DNA of 64,000 bases. Source: Pyruvatibacter mobilis. Its GTDB lineage: Bacteria; Pseudomonadota; Alphaproteobacteria; CGMCC-115125. The notes under the pieces were generated by a model. It saw nothing but the letters and a program-made list of their open reading frames with translations, ran no database searches and had not been told where the DNA came from. This document shows, one piece after another, positions 27,042-35,173 of this stretch. Every line of letters starts with the position of its first letter. Within the stretch, counting starts at the first letter, position 1. The DNA lies in the NCBI RefSeq assembly GCF_012848855.1, contig NZ_CP051630.1, forward strand, positions 475,501-539,500, written 5' to 3'. Position numbers and translations under genes: made by a program.

Positions 27042-28706
27042 CTAGATGCGGATGTCGACGCCGGTGCCGGAGCCGGCCTTCAGGGCATAGACGTGCTGGA
27101 CGGCGGCAAGGTCGGCTGCAAGTTCCTCATCGCCCTGGGGGCGGGAGAGGGCGTCAGCGTCACCTCGGCCGGAGGGGAAATCGCGCTGGCTGCCGTCATC
27201 GCGCAGGGAATAGCCGAGGCTGCCCTGCTCCATGTCGAGGCCGGCATCGGCCAGGGCCTTTTCAAGCGACTTGGCATCGCGCTGGAGCATTTCCAGAGTT
27301 TCCGGCTTTTCGACAGTCAGATGGGCCTGGACGCGGCCATCGGCGCCAAGCTCCATGCGCACATCGATGCGGCCGAGCTCTGCCGGGTCGAGGCGGATCT
27401 CGAAGCGGTTGGTGCCGTTGGCGAGATTGCGCTGCATGGTGACGGCGATGTCACGGGCCGGGGTCTGCGGCTGGGCCGGTGTGCCCGGCTGGGCGGTGGC
27501 GGTCACGATGGCGCGAAGGGTGGTGCTCGGCTGCGGGGCGGCGCCGTCCGCAGACTGAGCAAGCGTACCTGAGGCGGCATCGGCACCGGCAGCCTGGCCT
27601 TCAAGACCCGCGGCAGGTGCTGCGGGGCGGGTGAGGGCAGCCTGAAGGGCGATCTCGGACGCTGCTGAGCGCTGGGCGGCAGCGGGCGTCGTGCCCGGCT
27701 GCTGAGTGCGGTCAGCGCTTGCGGCCTGCTCCGGCGTGGCCGGGCGGGCGGTATCACCTGCGGGGCGGGCCTCGCTGCGGTTCTCGGACAGGCTTTCGGC
27801 GGCTGCAAAGCCGAGGCCGCGCTTCTGGCCGCCTGCCGCGGCCTTGGCGGCAAGGCCATTGTCAGCGGCGACATCCGCGTCCTGCGGTGCGGCGGCAGCA
27901 TCGCGGAGGGCTGCGTCAGCACGCGCTGCGTCGGACTTGCCGGTCTGGGCGGCCTGGGTGGCGGTGAGCCGGGAGGCGGCATCGTCGGCAGGCGTTGCGG
28001 CCTGGGCGGTGCCTGCGGCGGCGGCGGTCTGCTGCGCGGCGGTGGCGGCCGCGTTCGCGGACGCGCCGGTATTGGACGTTGCAGCAGCAGTGGTGGTGCC
28101 GGTGGGCTGACCGTCCGTGCCGACCGTTGCGGGGGCGGCGGCTTGGGTGCCGGCCTGGGCCTCGGCGGCCTGGGCGGGTGTGCCCGGCTGGCCGTTGGCG
28201 TCTGTCTGCGCCTGATCCGCGGCGGGCTGGCCGGCCTGGGCTGCGTCATCGCCTGCAATGATGTCAAAGACCGGTGCGGTGTCAGCCGGTGCGCCGTCGG
28301 CGGCAGCGGCCGCGGTGGTGGATGATGCGTCAGCCGCAGCCTCTGCGGTGTCCTCGCCCGTCGTGTCATCGTTCGCGTCGCGGCCTGACTGCTCGTCGTT
28401 ACGGGCATCGGCGCGGGCACGATCCTCAGCGGCGCGGTCTTCCGCCGCGCGCTCTTCAGCAGCGCGGTCAGCAGCGGCACGGTCATCAGCCGCGCGGTCG
28501 TCTGCTGCGCGGGCCTGGGCGGCGTCGGTGCGGGCGGCCTTGGCCTCGCGGGCATCATCCGCGCGGGCGGCGCGCAGCTCGTCGGCAAAGCGCTGGTCAT
28601 CGGCAGCGCTGCGCGGCCGGTCGCCGGTCCTGGACGCGGCCTGGGCCGCGCGCGCCGCATCCACCTTGATGGACGGGTTGGCAATGAAGGCGTCGCTCGT
28701 GGTCAT
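27042..28706 (-). CDS. fliK: flagellar hook-length control protein FliK-like
   Basis: A 554-residue protein from the ATG at 28706; upstream extension of the frame to 28895 gives Pro/Arg-rich sequence unlike a protein start. The first 400 residues are low complexity. Residues about 45-105 consist of repeated RAADDRAAEDRA-type units predicted as a charged helix, followed by long Ala/Thr/Gln/Pro-rich stretches. The C-terminal Flg_hook domain (about 440-530) carries NGTNRFEIRLDPAELGRIDV and GRVQAHLTVEKPETLEMLQR, which identify it. FliK is a secreted ruler that switches export from hook to filament. The extremely Ala-rich ruler is unusual but the family varies widely there. Confidence 0.9.
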   Translation of the reverse strand: MTTSDAFIANPSIKVDAARAAQAASRTGDRPRSAADDQRFADELRAARADDAREAKAARTDAAQARAADDRAADDRAAADRAAEERAAEDRAAEDRARADARNDEQSGRDANDDTTGEDTAEAAADASSTTAAAAADGAPADTAPVFDIIAGDDAAQAGQPAADQAQTDANGQPGTPAQAAEAQAGTQAAAPATVGTDGQPTGTTTAAATSNTGASANAAATAAQQTAAAAGTAQAATPADDAASRLTATQAAQTGKSDAARADAALRDAAAAPQDADVAADNGLAAKAAAGGQKRGLGFAAAESLSENRSEARPAGDTARPATPEQAASADRTQQPGTTPAAAQRSAASEIALQAALTRPAAPAAGLEGQAAGADAASGTLAQSADGAAPQPSTTLRAIVTATAQPGTPAQPQTPARDIAVTMQRNLANGTNRFEIRLDPAELGRIDVRMELGADGRVQAHLTVEKPETLEMLQRDAKSLEKALADAGLDMEQGSLGYSLRDDGSQRDFPSGRGDADALSRPQGDEELAADLAAVQHVYALKAGSGTGVDIRI

Positions 28707-28787
28707 CCGGTTCGATCCCCGTGTCTCGTCGTGATGGTCCGTCCGGGGGCCTTGCGGGCGCTGGACGGAAAAACTCAGGCGGATATG

Positions 28788-28803
28788 AGCAAGGGAGGGG
28801 CCA
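28788..28803 (-). promoter_or_regulatory. candidate sigma-54 promoter for fliK-flgD
   Basis: On the minus strand TGGCCCC-N4-TTGCT keeps the invariant GG and GC with exactly 10 bp between them and mismatches TGGCACG-N4-TTGCW at two positions. It lies 82 bp upstream of the fliK start. FlbD, the sigma-54 activator of hook genes, is encoded nearby. Confidence 0.5.
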
Positions 28804-28955
28804 AGTGCCGGGCCGGGGGGAAGGCGTTGAAATACAAGGGTTTTCAATTTCGGCGGTCCCGGCGGGCGGGCGCCGGGGCGCGGTTTGCCGGGCAAAAACT
28901 GCCGGGTACAGGGCGGGTCTTGCCGGGGCGCGCGGCAGCGCTATAGTCGCGCGCC

Positions 28956-30170
28956 ATGATGCCAGCGCTACCAGATATCGCCCCTGATTTCACCCTGCCG
29001 ACGGTCATTGCCGGCAAGGCGCCCGCCGATACGCGGGTTGTTGTCGCCATGTCCGGCGGGGTGGACAGCTCCGTCACCGCCGCGCTGTACGCACAGGCGG
29101 GCTATGACGTGGTGGGCATTACGCTGCAGCTCTATGACCACGGGGCCGCCGTAAAGCGCAAGGGCGCCTGCTGCGCGGGCCAGGACATTCACGATGCCCG
29201 GCGGGTGGCCGAGAAGCTGGACATTCCCCATTACGTGCTGGATTACGAAGGCCGGTTCCAGGACTCGGTGATGCTTGATTTTGCCGACGCCTATGCGCGC
29301 GGCGAGACGCCCATTCCCTGCGTGCGCTGCAATGAGCGGGTGAAGTTCCGCGACCTGCTGGCAACCGCGCGCGACCTTGGGGCCGACGCGCTGGCGACCG
29401 GGCATTACGTGCAGCGTTTCGAGGGCGCGGGCGGGGCGGAGCTGCACCGGGCGGTGGATGACAGCCGGGACCAGAGCTACTTCATGTTCACCACCACGCC
29501 GGAGCAGCTTGAGTTCCTGCGCTTTCCCCTCGGCGGCCTGCCGAAGGACGAGACGCGGGCGATTGCCCAGCGGCTGGGGCTGGAGGTGGCGGCCAAGCCG
29601 GACAGCCAGGACATCTGCTTCGTGCCTGACGGGAAATATGCGGCGGTGGTGGAACGGCTGCGGCCGGAAGCCGCCGAGCCGGGCGACATCGTGCATCTGG
29701 ACGGGCGGGTGCTCGGCCGCCATGACGGCATTATCCGCTACACGATCGGCCAGCGGCGGGGGCTGGGGATCAGCGACACGGATGCGGGCGGCGAGAACGC
29801 CGAGCCGCTGTTCGTGGTGCGGCTGGACCCGGCCAGGCGGCAGGTGATTGTCGGCCCGCGGTCGGCGCTTGGGGTGACCGACATCATGCTGAGCGACGTG
29901 AACTGGCTGGGGGACACGCCCCTGTCGGCCAATCCGCTGCCGGTGCTGGTGAAGGTGCGGTCAACCGGGCGCGTGCTGAAGGCCGTGGTGGCCGCATCGG
30001 ATAGCGGGACGGTCAGCGCGGTGAAGAGCGGGGCTGTCGTCAGCCTGGCGGAACCGGAAGAGGGCGTGTCGCCCGGGCAGGCCTGCGTCTTCTATGACCC
30101 GGCGGATGGGGGTGCCGGGCCGGCCAGCCGGGTGCTGGGCGGCGGCTGGATCCGCGGCACGGCCCGGTAG
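28956..30170 (+). CDS. mnmA: tRNA-specific 2-thiouridylase MnmA
   Basis: A 404-residue enzyme that forms 2-thiouridine at position 34 of tRNA-Lys, -Glu and -Gln. It has the PP-loop [18 protein letters not shown], the first catalytic cysteine in [14 protein letters not shown], the second in [12 protein letters not shown], and the GHYVQ and [11 protein letters not shown] motifs. A roughly 25-residue N-terminal extension precedes the PP-loop. It is divergent from fliK and stands alone. Confidence 0.96.
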   Translation: MMPALPDIAPDFTLPTVIAGKAPADTRVVVAMSGGVDSSVTAALYAQAGYDVVGITLQLYDHGAAVKRKGACCAGQDIHDARRVAEKLDIPHYVLDYEGRFQDSVMLDFADAYARGETPIPCVRCNERVKFRDLLATARDLGADALATGHYVQRFEGAGGAELHRAVDDSRDQSYFMFTTTPEQLEFLRFPLGGLPKDETRAIAQRLGLEVAAKPDSQDICFVPDGKYAAVVERLRPEAAEPGDIVHLDGRVLGRHDGIIRYTIGQRRGLGISDTDAGGENAEPLFVVRLDPARRQVIVGPRSALGVTDIMLSDVNWLGDTPLSANPLPVLVKVRSTGRVLKAVVAASDSGTVSAVKSGAVVSLAEPEEGVSPGQACVFYDPADGGAGPASRVLGGGWIRGTAR

Positions 30171-30404
30171 GCCACTTGCTTTCAGGCGATTTCTCTCAGG
30201 TCACGGCATCTTTGATCCGCATGCACATATAGGTGGTGCACGATTGCAACAGGTGCAGTTCGTCCGGAAAATGCAACCGAAATTAACCTAGATGCACACT
30301 TCTGGGTGTGTAGAAGTTGTCTCAGATGCCCACAGAATCGGCATTTGAGGGGGCCGGTACGGCGATGCGTATCTGGCCGATAAAACAAGTCAGGGGAATT
30401 CGGA

Positions 30405-31019
30405 ATGTTGAAGTCCAAACTCGCAGCTGCAACGGCAGCTGTTGCTCTGGTGATGGGGGCGCCGGCCGCCTTTGCTGAAGAAGGCGCCAATGATGGCGGC
30501 TTCTATGTGTCCGCCGGCGGCGGCATCAACTGGATCTCGGATATGAAGAACAATGGTCTCACTCTCGATCTTGAGAGTGGTGCGACCTATGCCGCCAGCG
30601 TCGGCTATGACTTCGGCGAGAATGCCAGCGGCGGTGCCTTCCGGGTCGAAGCGGAATACAGCCGGACCAAGAACGATTTGGGGTCGATCAGCAATGGTGT
30701 GACCAGCGTGTCACTCAGCGGCGATCTCACGCAGAACCTCTACATGGTTCACCTGATCTATGATTTCTGGGCGAATGACACCTTCACGCCGTATGTCGGT
30801 GTTGGTGCCGGTATTGCGGACATCGAGGTCTCCGCGACGGCTGCCGGTGTGACCAGCACGGGCAGCAACACGGAAGAGGCCTATCGTGGCCTGGTTGGTG
30901 TGACCGCGGATGTGTCCGAGAACTTCGCGCTTGATCTCGGCTTCCGTTTCACGAGCGTCGAGACGCAGGAATCGACGGAGAATTCCGCGATCGTCGGCAA
31001 GGTGCGCTTTACGTTCTAA
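30405..31019 (+). CDS. outer membrane beta-barrel protein
   Basis: A 204-residue secreted protein: signal peptide about 1-23 (LAAATAAVALVMGAPAAFAEE), then an eight-strand-like beta-barrel domain with alternating hydrophobic residues. Recognisable parts are FYVSAGGGINWISD, VGYDFGEN, TPYVGVGAGIADIE, AYRGLVGVTADVSEN and a final strand ending in KVRFTF, a typical outer-membrane insertion signal with C-terminal Phe. It resembles OmpW/Opa-like porin-family proteins, but specificity cannot be read. The neighbouring gene at 31162 is a paralogue in the opposite orientation. The 234-bp upstream interval (30171-30404) is AT-richer than its surroundings and shows no gene. Confidence 0.88.
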   Translation: MLKSKLAAATAAVALVMGAPAAFAEEGANDGGFYVSAGGGINWISDMKNNGLTLDLESGATYAASVGYDFGENASGGAFRVEAEYSRTKNDLGSISNGVTSVSLSGDLTQNLYMVHLIYDFWANDTFTPYVGVGAGIADIEVSATAAGVTSTGSNTEEAYRGLVGVTADVSENFALDLGFRFTSVETQESTENSAIVGKVRFTF

Positions 31020-31049
31020 GCGCACGACACTTCATCTGTCGCTTCGGGG

Positions 31050-31083
31050 GAGGGGATGCTTCAGGGCATCCCCTTTTCTTTTG
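31050..31083 (+). terminator. Rho-independent terminator of the first barrel gene
   Basis: GGGGATGC and GCATCCCC form a perfect 8-bp stem around TTCAGG and are followed by TTTTCTTTT, 32 bp after the stop codon at 31019. Confidence 0.93.
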
Positions 31084-31106
31084 AGTACGGCCGCTGCATG
31101 GCCCAA

Positions 31107-31140
31107 CAAAAAGGGCGCCCCCGGGAGGGGCGCCCTTTCA
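31107..31140 (-). terminator. terminator of the second barrel gene
   Basis: AAAGGGCGCCCC and GGGGCGCCCTTT form a perfect 12-bp stem around CGGGA. Reading on the minus strand the stem is followed by TTGTTGGG; it lies 22 bp beyond the stop of the gene at 31162. Confidence 0.85.
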
Positions 31141-31161
31141 ACATCTGCAGCGTGCGATGGC

Positions 31162-31764
31162 CTAGAGGCCGAAGCGCACCTGGGCGATGACGGTGTTGTT
31201 GCCGAAATCGTCATTGTCGCCGGTCACGCGGGTGTGGCGGTAGCCGAGGTCGAGCGTGGTGTTCTCGCCGAGGCCGATGCCGACACCGACAAGGCCGCGA
31301 TAGGCGAACTCGGTGCTGTTACCGCTGACCGTCACGCCGGCGCGGTTGAGCTCGGTCTCGCCGTCAACGACGCCGAGGCCGGCACCGATATACGGACGGA
31401 ACGTGCTGCCGGGCATGAAGTCATACAGGGCGTTCATCATGAAGCCCCACTGCTCGGTGTCGCCGCCGATATTGGCGTTCACACCGTTGATGGTGACCTG
31501 GTCGACGTCGTTCTTCGTCCAGCTGATTTCACCTTCGACGCGGAAGGAGCCGGTTTCGGAATCGCCGAAATCGTAGCCCACGGCGCCGAGCACGGTGTAG
31601 CCGGCGTCATAATCAGCGGTCACGCCGTTGCTGGACTGGTCGCCGATCCAGTTGGCGCCGCCGCCGGCGCTCACATACCAGTTGCCGTCTTCGGCCTGGG
31701 CGGCGTTTGCGCCCAGAAGCGCTGCGGCTGCAATGGCGGCTGCTGCGAAGTTTGTCTTCTTCAT
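31162..31764 (-). CDS. outer membrane beta-barrel protein, paralogue
   Basis: A 200-residue protein with signal peptide 1-24 (AAAAIAAAALLGANAAQAED), then the same pattern as its neighbour: WYVSAGGGANWIGD, VGYDFGDSETGSFRVEGEIS, WTKNDVDQV, PYIGAGLGVVDGE, FAYRGLVGVGIGLGEN, and a last strand VIAQVRFGL. The two genes face each other tail to tail and share much of this pattern, so they arose by an inverted duplication. The last residue is Leu, less usual than the Phe of the first copy. Function is unknown beyond an outer membrane barrel of the OmpW/Opa-like type. Confidence 0.88.
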   Translation of the reverse strand: MKKTNFAAAAIAAAALLGANAAQAEDGNWYVSAGGGANWIGDQSSNGVTADYDAGYTVLGAVGYDFGDSETGSFRVEGEISWTKNDVDQVTINGVNANIGGDTEQWGFMMNALYDFMPGSTFRPYIGAGLGVVDGETELNRAGVTVSGNSTEFAYRGLVGVGIGLGENTTLDLGYRHTRVTGDNDDFGNNTVIAQVRFGL

Positions 31765-32172
31765 GGTTGTAATCCCACCTCAGATACATGTGCGGCACCG
31801 CAGAGACACGCGGGCCGCCCCCTCTTTTTGAATCGGTCCGGGACGGACTGACGGTTACACCCCTAACCTGTCCGGATACGTGCATAAATCGGAATTGTGA
31901 TTGTGGTGCCTAGAATTCAGGCACTCTGTTACGGAACTGCAACAAAAATGTCGTTTTCCGGCCGGGCCATGAGGGCGGACAAGGTCAGGGGAGGGGCCGT
32001 GAAATCGGGTGCGGAAACAGGGGGCTTGGCGGGCCGGGATGAGCGCTTGACACCCCCTGACCGGAGTGTCTATATCGCCGCCTTCCTTGGGTTTGGCGCG
32101 GTTTGCGCAGGCGGAGTCCCGCCTGTTGCAGGGGCTGAACCCTGAGACCGGGGCCTCGGCCCGCCGGTCCGG
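31765..32172. other. intergenic region before tRNA-Met, no gene seen
   Basis: About 400 bp. The left part must hold the promoter of the minus-strand barrel gene. At 31906-31924 an inverted repeat GTGCCT and AGGCAC flanks AGAATTC. The 82-codon open frame at 31897-32145 lacks a ribosome site and recognisable sequence and is not called. The right end must hold the tRNA promoter. Confidence 0.5.
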
Positions 32173-32249
32173 GGCGGAGTAGCTCAGCTGGTTAGAGCAG
32201 CGGAATCATAATCCGCGTGTCGGGGGTTCGAGTCCCTCCTCCGCTACCA
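32173..32249 (+). tRNA. tRNA-Met (CAT), elongator
   Basis: A 77-nt cloverleaf with encoded CCA. Acceptor GGCGGAG pairs with CTCCGCT with a terminal G-U. The D arm is GCTC...GAGC. The anticodon stem GCGGA/TCCGC encloses the loop ATCATAA, giving CAT. The T arm GGGGG-TTCGAGT-CCCTC is regular. The first acceptor base can pair, unlike initiator tRNA, and the sequence matches alphaproteobacterial elongator tRNA-Met rather than the lysidine tRNA-Ile(CAT). Confidence 0.97.
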
Positions 32250-32370
32250 CTTTTCCTTGTTTCACGACCTGTCATCGCGTGCCTGTGGACCCGCCGGCGC
32301 GTATTTTCCGTGTGCTGGGGCGGGCGGGGCATTTTTTGACCCAAGGCGCATTTTCTGCGTGATTTGTTAT

Positions 32371-32385
32371 TGCGAATTATTCGCA
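32371..32385. promoter_or_regulatory. perfect Fur-like 7-1-7 palindrome with no protein gene downstream
   Basis: TGCGAATTATTCGCA is a perfect 7-1-7 palindrome. The same core (TGCGA...ATTCGCA) precedes bfd at 45241 and the gene at 50311 here, so it is probably the iron-regulator (Fur) site of this genome. A weak promoter, TTGCGA-N17-TACACA (32370-32398), overlaps it. No open reading frame follows on the plus strand before the convergent gene ending at 32708. Confidence 0.65.
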
Positions 32386-32399
32386 TATTGGCTACACAT

Positions 32400-32604
32400 T
32401 CTCTCGATGCTCTTGCATCGCTCTAGGGGAGAGCGTGAGCTGGTCGGCGGGCCCTGAACCTCCAGGTCTGTCGGCGGCTGTGGCACGGATCCCGCCACGC
32501 TCCGCCGGATACATCAGCGCGTCGCACCGCGTATCCCGGCCGGCTCACACCCCTCCCTGCGGGGACAGATGATTTTCAGGATCGTCCTGTCGTCGCGACG
32601 ATCG
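32400..32604 (+). ncRNA. candidate structured small RNA downstream of the Fur-like box
   Basis: Starting about where transcription from the boxed promoter would begin, stems are packed almost end to end. Hairpin 1 pairs CGATGC with GCATCG (32405-32420). Hairpin 2 pairs GCTCT with AGAGC (32420-32434). A closing stem of 13 pairs with two G-U joins 32435-32447 to 32536-32548. Inside it lie a nested hairpin (CGGCGG/CCGCCG at 32472/32502, GTGGC/GCCAC at 32480/32494) and a GATAC/GTATC stem (32508/32531). CCCC/GGGG at 32550-32564 and GATCGTC/GACGATC at 32580-32603, followed by a TTCTTCTCT tract, could end it. It does not match RNase P, tmRNA, 4.5S or 6S signatures that I know. Transcription is inferred only. 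Confidence 0.4.
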
Positions 32605-32707
32605 TTCTTCTCTCAGGTCCCTCTCTCACATTCAGCCCTGCCTGGGCGTCCCGCGCGTATCGGGGCGCGGGCAGGTGCGTTTGTGCTGTTGAGCAGGGGC
32701 GGGGCGG

Positions 32708-34138
32708 TCAGAGGATCAGCGGGACATAGGTTTCGCCGCGCTCGGGGAGCTGGACCTGCCAGCCAAGGCGGTTTGTCATTTCGTCTGCCAGGGCGCGGGA
32801 GGCGCCGGGTTCGCCGTGCATCACGAAGGTCTGGGCGGGCGGGGCGGTGAAGCCGCCCATCCAGTCCAGCAGGGCGCGGCGGTCGGCATGGGCGGAGAAG
32901 CCGCCCAGGGTGTGGACGCCGGCGCGGACGGAGACGTCCTGACCGAAGATGCGGACGCGGGTGGCGCCGTCCACCAGGCGGCGGCCGAGGGTGCCCTCGG
33001 CCTGGAAGCCCGTGATGATGACGGCGTTGCGCGGGTTGGGCAGGCCGTGGCGCAGATGGTGCTTGATGCGGCCGGCGGTGCACATGCCGCTGGCGGCAAT
33101 GATGATGGCACCGCTCTCGATGCTGTTGAGCGCGCGGCTTTCATCAACGCTGCCGGTGAAGGTGACCTGCGGCACGCCGTGGCCGTTCTCCTGCCATTCG
33201 GCGAGGCTGCGGGCCTGAGCGTCGAACAGCTCCAGATGCTCCATGGTGAGGCGCGTCACGGCTGTTGCCATGGGCGAATCCACGAAGATGCGGAGATTGC
33301 CGAGTTTTCCCTCGCGGGTGAGCTGGTGGAAATAGAACAGCAGCTCCTGGGTGCGGCCGACGGCGAAGGCGGGGATGATGATGTTGCCTTCGAGGTCATC
33401 CAGCGTGTGGGTCACCACGTCGACAAGTTCGGTGACGGTGTCGCCGAGATTCTTGTGGTCGCGGTCGCCATAGGTGGATTCGGTGAACAGGATGTCGGCG
33501 GTGCCGATGCGCGTGGGGTCGCACAAAATGGGCCGGCCGGGCTGGCCAAGATCACCGGAGAAGACCAGCTTGCGCTCGCCCTGGGGCGTGGTGATCCAGG
33601 CCTCGATGATGGCGGAGCCGAGGATGTGGCCCGCGTCGCGCAGTTGCACGCGGACGCTTTCATGGGGGCTGAAGGGGGTGTCGTAGTCGTGGCCGCGCAC
33701 GCGCTTCAGGACGGCTTCCACATCATCGAGGGAATAGATCGGCTCGACGGGCTTGCGGTCGCGGTGGTGCTTCTTGCCGCGGTGTTTGTGGCTGGGCTTG
33801 CGGCGGTTCTCGCGCTCGGCCTCGGTTTCCTGGATGTGGGCGCTGTCGCGCAGCATGATCTCCAGCAGGTCGCCGGTGGCGGTGCCGGTGTGGACGGGGC
33901 CGCGAAAGCCCTGGGCCCAGAGGCGCGGGAGCAGGCCGCTGTGATCGATATGGGCGTGGGTTAGCAGTACGAAATCGATGCCGGCGGGATCAAAGGCGAA
34001 GGGGGCGCGGTTCTTGGCGTTTTCCGTGCGGCCGCCCTGGAACATGCCGCAATCAACGAGGAAGCGGACGCTGCCGGTATCGATCAGGGTGCAGGAGCCG
34101 GTGACTTCCTGCGCGGCGCCGTGGAAGGTGATTTTCAT
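32708..34138 (-). CDS. beta-CASP metallo-beta-lactamase-fold ribonuclease-like protein
   Basis: A 476-residue protein of the CPSF-73/YsgA-like branch of the metallo-beta-lactamase fold. Zn-binding motif 2 reads LLTHAHIDHSGLLPRL. Further motifs are RDAGHILGSAIIE and FSGDLGQPGRPIL, then the beta-CASP part (IIIPAFAVGRTQELLF, IFVDSPMATAVT, IIIAASGMCTAGRIKHHL). A C-terminal RMMBL-like end contains LGGFSAHADRRALLDWM. A His/Lys/Arg-rich insert near residue 115-130 (HKHRGKKHHRDRK) is unusual and may bind nucleic acid. Members act as endo/exonucleases on RNA. It overlaps the LOG-family gene by four bases, so the two are co-translated. Confidence 0.9.
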   Translation of the reverse strand: MKITFHGAAQEVTGSCTLIDTGSVRFLVDCGMFQGGRTENAKNRAPFAFDPAGIDFVLLTHAHIDHSGLLPRLWAQGFRGPVHTGTATGDLLEIMLRDSAHIQETEAERENRRKPSHKHRGKKHHRDRKPVEPIYSLDDVEAVLKRVRGHDYDTPFSPHESVRVQLRDAGHILGSAIIEAWITTPQGERKLVFSGDLGQPGRPILCDPTRIGTADILFTESTYGDRDHKNLGDTVTELVDVVTHTLDDLEGNIIIPAFAVGRTQELLFYFHQLTREGKLGNLRIFVDSPMATAVTRLTMEHLELFDAQARSLAEWQENGHGVPQVTFTGSVDESRALNSIESGAIIIAASGMCTAGRIKHHLRHGLPNPRNAVIITGFQAEGTLGRRLVDGATRVRIFGQDVSVRAGVHTLGGFSAHADRRALLDWMGGFTAPPAQTFVMHGEPGASRALADEMTNRLGWQVQLPERGETYVPLIL

Positions 34139-34989
34139 GGGGTCTCGTCCGCGCCGGGCTGCCTGTAGAAGTCCGAGATGATGTCCACGGCTTCGGCGGC
34201 GGTCTCGACGATGCTGAACAGCTCGATGCAGTCATGGTCGAGCATCAGCTCGTCCACCAGGAATTCGAAATCGATGGCGCGTTGCCAGAACTCTTTGCCG
34301 ATAAGAACAATCGGCATGCGGATGATCTTGCGGGTTTGCACCAGGGTCAGCACCTCGAACAATTCGTCCATGGTGCCGTAGCCGCCGGGGAAGGCAACGA
34401 GCGCGCGGGCGCGGAGCAGGAAGTGCATCTTGCGGATGGCGAAGTAGCGGAACTGGAAGCTCAGCTCCGGGGAGGCATAGGCGTTGGGGTGCTGTTCGTG
34501 CGGCAGGGTGATGTTGAAGCCGACGCTGCGGCGTCCGGCTTCCTGCGCGCCGCGATTGGCTGCTTCCATGATGCCGGGCCCGCCGCCGGTGACGATCACG
34601 AAGTCATGGCCGCCATTGCTGTCGAGTTTCTCGGCCACGAGCTTCGAGAAGGTGACGGCTTCGGTGTAGTAGCGCGCATTCGCCACCTGCTTGCGCGCCC
34701 GGGCGAGGGCGGCTTCGTCAGCGCTGCCGGCTTCCAGCTCGGCAAGGCGGGCTGTGGCCACGTCGGGCGGCAGGATGCGGGCGCCGCCGAAGACGGCGAT
34801 GGTGGAGTTTATCTGCTCGCGCCGCAGGAACAGCTCGGGCTTGAGCAGCTCAAGCTGGAGGCGGACGGCCCGCAGATCGTCCGAGGCCAGAAAATCAACG
34901 TCGCGGGAGGCTAGCGTATAGGCCTCGTTGCGGTGGCCTTTGGTGGCGCCGGCCGGTGCGGGGGGCTGTGTTTCGGGGGGCGTTGTCAT
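34135..34989 (-). CDS. LOG-family Rossmann-fold nucleotide phosphoribohydrolase-like protein
   Basis: A 284-residue member of the lysine decarboxylase-like/LOG family. The central Rossmann part contains VTGGGPGIMEAANRGAQEAG and the family signature FPGGYGTMDELFEVLTLVQT. Related proteins hydrolyse nucleoside 5'-monophosphates (cytokinin-activating LOG, PpnN). An N-terminal extension of about 90 residues precedes the core. Its stop overlaps the start of the beta-CASP nuclease gene, hinting at a shared role in nucleotide or RNA turnover; that link is inference. Confidence 0.88.
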   Translation of the reverse strand: MTTPPETQPPAPAGATKGHRNEAYTLASRDVDFLASDDLRAVRLQLELLKPELFLRREQINSTIAVFGGARILPPDVATARLAELEAGSADEAALARARKQVANARYYTEAVTFSKLVAEKLDSNGGHDFVIVTGGGPGIMEAANRGAQEAGRRSVGFNITLPHEQHPNAYASPELSFQFRYFAIRKMHFLLRARALVAFPGGYGTMDELFEVLTLVQTRKIIRMPIVLIGKEFWQRAIDFEFLVDELMLDHDCIELFSIVETAAEAVDIISDFYRQPGADETP

Positions 34990-35110
34990 GGGGCGGATTA
35001 TCCGTTGCGGGACGAAGGCGGCTGGAACAGTGACACATTTACCGGGGCTGCGGCGGGGCGCAATGGCTGCGTCATGAGGTTGTCTGGTGAGGGTGTGCCG
35101 GGTGCGCTAT

Positions 35111-35127
35111 ATTCCAGTAACTGGAAT
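35111..35127. promoter_or_regulatory. CueR-type operator upstream of the MerR-family gene
   Basis: ATTCCAG-TAA-CTGGAAT is a perfect 7-bp inverted repeat. Its core TTCCAG...CTGGAA matches operators reported for CueR/HmrR copper regulators. It lies 47 bp upstream of the cueR-like start, consistent with autoregulation. Confidence 0.65.
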
Positions 35128-35173
35128 GTTGGGCCTTGCCTCAGGCGGGGCGGTTGGACGGGAGGCAGGCATC

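Noticed and set aside
32192-32386. Minus-strand open frame containing GSGGGTRTPDTRIMIPLL
   Set aside because: It lies antisense across tRNA-Met; this peptide is a well-known false protein generated from the tRNA sequence in many genomes.
32250-32707. Integration site or genomic island at the tRNA-Met 3' end
   Set aside because: No integrase, no duplicated tRNA end and no change in gene character beyond the tRNA.
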